Below, piece after piece: positions 57,947 to 64,000 of a stretch of 64,000 bases of DNA. Every line of letters begins with the position of its first letter. Position 1 is the stretch's first letter. The notes under the pieces are model-generated. The model worked only from the letters and a program-made list of their open reading frames with translations, searched no databases and was not told the DNA's origin. Origin of the DNA: SG8-41 sp963802355. GTDB taxonomy: Bacteria; Pseudomonadota; Gammaproteobacteria; Burkholderiales; SG8-41. Location: contig CAWDIV010000021.1 of assembly GCA_963802355.1 (NCBI GenBank), positions 310,001 through 374,000 on the forward strand. The letters are read 5' to 3'. The translations under genes were made by a program, and so were the position numbers.

Positions 57947-58416
57947 GTGCTGCTGCTGGTCGCAACGGCGACGAGCGCGGCAGCGCAGGCGTATCCCAGC
58001 AAGCCCATCCGGCTGATCGTGCCGTTCGCAGCCGGCGGACCTGGGGACTTACAGGGGCGGCTGATCGGAGCAAAACTCACCGAGGCCTGGGGCCAGCAGG
58101 TAATCATCGAAAACCGTGGCGGGGCCAATGGCATCATCGGCTTCGAGATCGGCGCCAGGGCCGACCCGGACGGGCACACGATGATCATGCTGACGGCGGG
58201 CTTCACGATCAACGCGACGCTCTATCCCAAGTTGCCGTACGACAGCATTCGCGATTTCGCGCCGGTCTCACAGATAAGCTCGGGGCCGGGGATACTGGTC
58301 GTGCATCCTTCACTGCCCGCACATTCGGTGAAAGAGCTGATTTCTCGAAATACATACAGTCCGAAATCGTCAAGTGGGCACGTGTCGTGAAGACTTCGGG
58401 CGCGAAACCCGAGTAA
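57947..58416 (+). pseudogene. Bug-receptor pseudogene (internal deletion)
   Basis: The N-terminal lobe is intact in sequence (SKPIRLIVPFAAGGPGDLQG, QVIIENRGGANGIIGFEIGA, PGILVVHPSLPAHSVKELIS). It then jumps, out of frame, to the last 25 residues (YIQSEIVKWARVVKTSGAKP) near 58343. About 150 residues of the second lobe are missing relative to its intact paralogs at 47590 and 55818. This is true loss of sequence, unlike the single-base slips elsewhere. Start GTG 57947, or upstream if the preceding frame is extended. Confidence 0.8.
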
Positions 58417-58573
58417 TCGCGTTGATCGCGTAGCGTTCCGGACCTGGACCGACACCGATGGCGCCGGTAAATTGCTCTCTATCGTGCCTCCGCCGCTCGG
58501 CCGGCGATCGAGCTATCCCGGCTTTTCGGAGTTTGGTGTAAATTCCGGGTTCCCCGACATCCGGAAGACAGGA

Positions 58574-59477
58574 ATGGCTCCGTTCTCGAACGACCATGCA
58601 AGCGTCGAGCACCTCAAGCACGGCTCGCAACCCGCGGCTTCCACCGGCCGATTCGTCGAAGCCGGCGGTTTGCGGCTGCACTATCTGGACTACGGCAGTG
58701 GTAACAAGACCCATCACGAAAATGAGGGCCGTCCGCCGATGCTTTGCGTGCACGGAGGCGCCGCCCATGGGCATTGGTTCGACTATATCGCGCCGTACTT
58801 CAGCTCGGACTACCACGTGCGAGCGCTGGATCAGCGGGGCCATGGCAACAGTGACTGGGTGGATCCACCCGCATATTCCTACCAGGACTACGCCTCCGAC
58901 CTCGCGCAGGTAGCGGAAAAGCTCGATCTGCGCGATTTCGTGCTGATCGGGCACTCCATGGGCGGCATGGTCTCACTCGTCTATGCGGCAACCTATCCGG
59001 GCCGGGTCGGAAAGCTCGTGATAGTCGATACGTCCATGAAGCTGAACGAGGAACGCATCGCGGCGATGCGCGATCGCGGTTCGCGTCCAGGCAGCAGTTA
59101 CGCCACGCGCGAAGAACTGATAACGCGGCTATCGGATGCTGCCAGCCGGCACACTGGCGAGCCCCGAAGTCATTCGCCATATGGGCGCGCACAGTGCCCG
59201 ACAGTTTCCCGACGGCACCTGGCGGCACAGGTTCGACCGGAATGTCTACGCCATACGCGAAAGTGTGGACGGAATGCAGTACTGGGAGCGGATCAAGATA
59301 CCGACGCTGCTCATCAAGGGTGACCGCAGCCCGCGCATCACTCCGGAAATCTACGCCGGCGTGAAGGCGCGCTGCCCGCAGGCCGAGCTCGCCGAGGTTC
59401 CCATGAGCGATCATCACGTCACGCTCGACAACCCGTCCGGGTTCGCGCAAGCGCTGAAAGCATTCCTCGAGAAATAG
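58574..59477 (+). CDS. Alpha/beta hydrolase (one frameshift)
   Basis: About 300 residues. HGGAAHGHWFDYIAPYF (oxyanion region), LDQRGHGNSDWVD, the nucleophile elbow DFVLIGHSMGGMVSLVYAAT (Ser in GHSMGG), then, after a slip near 59150, KIPTLLIKGDRSPRITPEIY with the Asp and SDHHVTLDNPSGF with the His. A cytoplasmic hydrolase of the C-C/ester hydrolase or haloperoxidase-like type; substrate unknown. Confidence 0.85.
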
Positions 59478-59502
59478 GCGTTTCAGCAAGGAGAGTGATC
59501 CG

Positions 59503-59606
59503 ATGAGCGAAGAAAGCTTCAAGCGCGGACCAACGCCTCGCTGCGCACCGCGCAGAGGGTATTCGACCAGTGGGAAGAGAAGCAGGACGAGTGGAAGGGA
59601 ATCTGA
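59503..59606 (+). CDS. Possible small protein (about 34 aa, one frame slip)
   Basis: AAGGAGAG followed by ATG 59503, opening MSEESFKR. After a slip near 59531 the frame reads TNASLRTAQRVFDQWEEK then QDEWKGI and TGA at 59604-59606. Charged and helical-looking. The good ribosome-binding site and position just after the hydrolase suggest a real small gene, but no family is recognised. Confidence 0.3.
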
Positions 59607-59610
59607 TGAA

Positions 59611-59694
59611 ACAATGTTAAATGCTTAATGTTTAGTGCTCAATTGAAATATTCGCTCACATTCAACATTAAGCATTCAAAATTAAGCATTGCCT
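59611..59694. repeat. Twelve-unit heptamer tract, self-inverted
   Basis: Twelve consecutive 7-base units. Left-hand units are TAAATGC, TTAATGT, TTAGTGC; right-hand units are ATTCAAC, ATTAAGC, ATTCAAA, ATTAAGC, the inverse complement type. Two or three poorly matching units lie between. The right part contains the stop codon of the minus-strand RNase D-like gene. Confidence 0.85.
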
Positions 59695-60299
59695 ATCAGG
59701 CCCAGGCTCTTGAAACGCAGGAAGAGTTCACGACAGGCCCACGCGTCCGTGGCTGCGTAGGTGATCTGCGCCGCAGACAGCTTCGCCGCAGCCCAGTTCG
59801 ACGTGCGGGCGCCTTTCGGTATCCGGAATCCCAGGAAGATCCCGGCGAGATTGCGTACGCCGGTCTGTTTGTAGCCGCAGCGGCGCGCGACGATACCGAG
59901 ATCGAGCACGGTCTGCTCCTTGAACGGAAACAGCAGTCTGAGCGCGCGCAGGTCGTCTGCCATTGCCACACCGGCCTTGACGATGCGCGGTTCCGCCAGC
60001 ACCCCGGCGAGCTCCTCGAACACAGCCGGCTCGCGCAATTGGAAAAGATACACTGCACGGGCCGTCGCCGCCTGGGCGAGGCACGGCAGATATACTTCCC
60101 CCTTCCTGAAGGCCGGACGCGTCTCCGTATCGAATCCTACGACCAGCTCCTCCCGGATGTCCGCCGCCGCACGCTCAAGATCCCGAGGCGTGCTCACCAG
60201 GCAAACCTCTCCTTCGTACCGGCGGATCGGCAGGTTCGCCAACTCTTCCCGACTGATCTCACGCGCAATCGAGCGTTCCTCCTCGAGAGTCGTTGTCAT
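59682..60299 (-). CDS. RNase D-like 3'-5' exonuclease
   Basis: 205 residues, DEDD superfamily: ELVVGFDTETRPAFRKGEVY (Exo I, D and E), KAGVAMADDLRALRLLFPF (Exo II), YAATDAWACRELFLRF (Exo III, DEDDy type). Lacks the HRDC domain of full RNase D. Its final residues (LIGNA) and TAA lie in the heptamer tract. Intact. Confidence 0.87.
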   Translation of the reverse strand: MTTTLEEERSIAREISREELANLPIRRYEGEVCLVSTPRDLERAAADIREELVVGFDTETRPAFRKGEVYLPCLAQAATARAVYLFQLREPAVFEELAGVLAEPRIVKAGVAMADDLRALRLLFPFKEQTVLDLGIVARRCGYKQTGVRNLAGIFLGFRIPKGARTSNWAAAKLSAAQITYAATDAWACRELFLRFKSLGLIGNA

Positions 60300-60332
60300 G
60301 ACCGATCGTGCTTGACAGGAATTGCCGGCAGG

Positions 60333-60797
60333 CTAATAGAAAGACTCTTTCAGGTTGGCTGCGCCGCGCTCGACCAGGTAACCGAGCTCCGCCTTGGACT
60401 CCATGGTGGCGCGGTCGATGTTGAACTGTATTGCCCTTTCAGGCGCGTTCGTGCCTTTGATGGTGAGTATGGTCAGCGTGTCCTTGACCTCCCATTCATG
60501 AGAGCCGCGCATGCCCGGAGGCCCGTAAATGACGTCCCCGGGTCCGACGTCGTAGGTGTTTCCTTCTATGTCTCTCACGATTCCCCTGCCGGCGACAACG
60601 TAGTGAAAGGTCTCGATCAGGTGCCAGTGCAGGTGCTCGTGCGTGCCGGGCCCGAAAGTCGCGAGTCCTACGCTGATGCGTTCGCTCGGATGCTCGGTGC
60701 TCCCCGCCAGCTTCCTGATAGTTAGGCCTTTAATTACACCCGGCGATGTCGGCACCGACGATTCATTGAATACTTTCAGGTCTGATTTCACTTTCAT
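60333..60797 (-). CDS. Cupin-domain protein
   Basis: About 154 residues; start ATG 60797 has GGAGG just upstream (inside the earlier in-frame ATG 60809 reading). The single cupin barrel shows the HEHLHWHLIETFHYVVAGRG metal-binding motif and GPGDVIYGPPGMRGSHEWEV with the second His. Small-molecule dioxygenase or isomerase-like; unknown substrate. Confidence 0.83.
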   Translation of the reverse strand: MKVKSDLKVFNESSVPTSPGVIKGLTIRKLAGSTEHPSERISVGLATFGPGTHEHLHWHLIETFHYVVAGRGIVRDIEGNTYDVGPGDVIYGPPGMRGSHEWEVKDTLTILTIKGTNAPERAIQFNIDRATMESKAELGYLVERGAANLKESFY

Positions 60798-60861
60798 GTT
60801 CGCCTCCATCCGTTAATTCGAATCGGATCGCCCGATATTCTGTTCATTGATTCCTGCGCGA

Positions 60862-62976
<2,115 letters not shown>

Positions 62977-62987
62977 CGCTCGCCCCA

Positions 62988-63018
62988 GAAATGTAGCGGG
63001 GCCGGTCCGCTACATTTC
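62988..63018. promoter_or_regulatory. 12-bp perfect inverted repeat upstream of the hydratase/dehydrogenase gene
   Basis: Arms GAAATGTAGCGG and CCGCTACATTTC, loop GGCCGGT, 11 bases before the ATG of the 62976-60862 gene. Candidate operator for a TetR/FadR-like regulator or a leader hairpin; on the other strand no gene ends nearby except the TPP-enzyme gene 197 bases away. Confidence 0.6.
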
Positions 63019-63118
63019 TTACTCATAACCAAAATGAGGTACATAAATCAGATCCTTATCGCATTCGATGGAAATGGATCTTCATCTCCTGCCGCATTCG
63101 ACCGGCTCGCCGGTCGTT

Positions 63119-63203
63119 CTAAGCCCGCGCGTTCAGCGTTCCTGATCGAGCAAGCGCTCCGTGAGCGCATCCTCCCATTAATTGTGACGGCGCGCGGGCT
63201 AAA
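63119..63203. repeat. 85-bp element with inverted CTAAGCCCGC/GCGGGCTAAA ends
   Basis: CTAAGCCCGCGCG at 63119 and GCGCGGGCTAAAG at about 63193. Same ends and length as the copy at 43793-43875, with little shared interior. It lies about 12 bases after the stop of the TPP-enzyme gene. Confidence 0.7.
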
Positions 63204-63214
63204 GCGCCGCGCGC

Positions 63215-64000
63215 TTATTCGTCCCGGCCGTAGTGGATACGCCGGTAGGGCACGCTCGGCACCGATTTCGAGATGCGCAGGTCGACCATCATCGGGCCGG
63301 GCTTGGCCACGAATTCCTTCACGGCAGAGGTCAACTCGTCCATGGAGGTCGCCTTCTTACCCCGCCCGCCAAAGGCAACCCCGACCTTGCCCAGGTCCGG
63401 CGTAGTGATCTGGGAGCCTCTCGTTTCCATTTTGTGCGCGTCGAGCTTGTAGTACTCCGCGCCGAGCGCTTCATTGTTCATCACGACCACCAGCAACGGC
63501 ATGTCATAGCGAACGGCCGTCTCGAACTCCGCCAGGTGCATCATCACGCTGGCGTCGCCGTCGAGCAGCATGAGCGGCTTGCCCGTGGCCACGACCGCCC
63601 CCATCGCCGCTGGCAGCATCTGCCCGATGCAGCCGAAGAAGTGACCGCCCTGCACCAGGCCACGCCGGCGCGTCATCAGCATGCTGCAGAACGCCGAGGT
63701 CATGCCGCTGCCGGACATCAAGCCTATCTCCGGCGGCACGATCTGGTCGATGGCGATCACGGCCTCGCGCGGGTCGACGGTGCCCGGCTCGATCTCGAAC
63801 TCGGTGCGGTCCGCGTTGTGATTGACCAGCTTCGACTTCACGTCGGGCGTACGGTAACCGGTTCCCTTGACGCCGCGCGCGGCCAGCAGTTTCTCCATTT
63901 CTTCCACGCCGATCTTCGCGTCCGCCTGCACGTAAGCATCGGCGAACCTGGCGTTGCCCATCATGAGGTGCGCCTTCGAATCGATGTGCACGTAGCGGGC
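63215..64000 (-). CDS. TPP-dependent enzyme, central and C-terminal domains (partial)
   Basis: The frame is open to the window edge (ARYVHIDSKAHLMMG at 64000) and stops at 63215, giving at least 261 residues. TPP-binding motif LMLLDGDASVMMHLAEF...VVMNNEALGAEYY. The central part (VHIDSKAHL, PPEIGLMSGSGMTSAF) belongs to the acetolactate-synthase/decarboxylase superfamily. The N-terminal PYR domain is off the window. Substrate not predictable; benzoylformate/oxalyl-CoA-type decarboxylases are possible. Confidence 0.82.
   Translation of the reverse strand, partial: ARYVHIDSKAHLMMGNARFADAYVQADAKIGVEEMEKLLAARGVKGTGYRTPDVKSKLVNHNADRTEFEIEPGTVDPREAVIAIDQIVPPEIGLMSGSGMTSAFCSMLMTRRRGLVQGGHFFGCIGQMLPAAMGAVVATGKPLMLLDGDASVMMHLAEFETAVRYDMPLLVVVMNNEALGAEYYKLDAHKMETRGSQITTPDLGKVGVAFGGRGKKATSMDELTSAVKEFVAKPGPMMVDLRISKSVPSVPYRRIHYGRDE

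Noticed and set aside
59611..59694. The heptamer tract as iterons of a plasmid origin
   Set aside because: No rep gene or DnaA boxes nearby and similar tracts recur in several unrelated chromosomal gaps.

Overview
The window looks like a chromosome segment of a high-GC betaproteobacterium, Burkholderiales- or Rhodocyclales-like. The evidence is a complete exosortase A (XrtA)/PEP-CTERM type exopolysaccharide (EPS) locus, three Bug-type tripartite tricarboxylate receptors, a korCAB-type 2-oxoacid:ferredoxin oxidoreductase and CoxD/CoxE-like maturation genes. No rRNA, tRNA or CRISPR array was recognised. Assignments rest on reading translations and recalled family hallmarks; no searches were run.

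Layout. (1) 1-5.8 kb, minus strand: a polyprenyl-phospho-sugar module (HAD-UbiA fusion, FAD/NAD(P) oxidoreductase, UPF0104-type membrane protein, DprE1-like oxidase, DprE2-like reductase). It resembles decaprenyl-phospho-arabinose synthesis and the rhizobial NoeCHOP set. (2) 6.2-11.3 kb: a lower-GC patch with a broken methyltransferase, a GT39/ArnT-like membrane glycosyltransferase, an FkbM-like methyltransferase and a GtrA flippase, bracketed by two IS3-type transposase remnants. (3) 11.4-15.2 kb: a giant secreted protein joining a subtilisin protease, four near-identical NBR1-like Ig repeats and a glucose/sorbosone-dehydrogenase propeller. (4) 15.5-38.4 kb, minus strand: the EPS locus. It runs from the export lipoprotein (38.4 kb) through chain-length protein, tyrosine autokinase, outer-membrane barrel, ATPase, WecB epimerase, deacetylase, FemAB, XrtA-EpsI, four glycosyltransferases, UDP-glucose dehydrogenase, a UDP-sugar epimerase and two amidotransferases. 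(5) 38.9-43.8 kb, plus strand: korC-korA-korB. (6) 44-64 kb: housekeeping and catabolic genes, namely a GspE/PilB ATPase, thioesterase, ammonium transporter, metallo-beta-lactamase fold protein, CoxE/CoxD/MocA-like trio, hydroxypyruvate isomerase and tartronate-semialdehyde reductase among Bug receptors, an RNase D-like exonuclease, a cupin, a FadB-type bifunctional enzyme and a partial TPP enzyme.

Working together. The EPS genes make UDP-glucuronate and ManNAc-type precursors, assemble and amidate or acylate the repeat, polymerise under Wzz/tyrosine-kinase control and export it, with XrtA processing PEP-CTERM proteins (none is encoded here). The lipid-sugar module plus GtrA and the GT39-like enzyme could make, flip and transfer an arabinose-like sugar in the periplasm.

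Two cautions. Many genes, mostly in 1-38 kb plus a few at 45-59 kb, are interrupted by frameshifts. Nearly every one I resolved is repaired by removing a single base inside a conserved motif, so I treat them as sequence errors rather than gene decay. The intergenic DNA is rich in short-period (7- and 10-nt) repeat tracts, often in inverted pairs around one gene or an empty spacer. They supply the last codons or stop codons of several genes and are the most unusual signal in the window.
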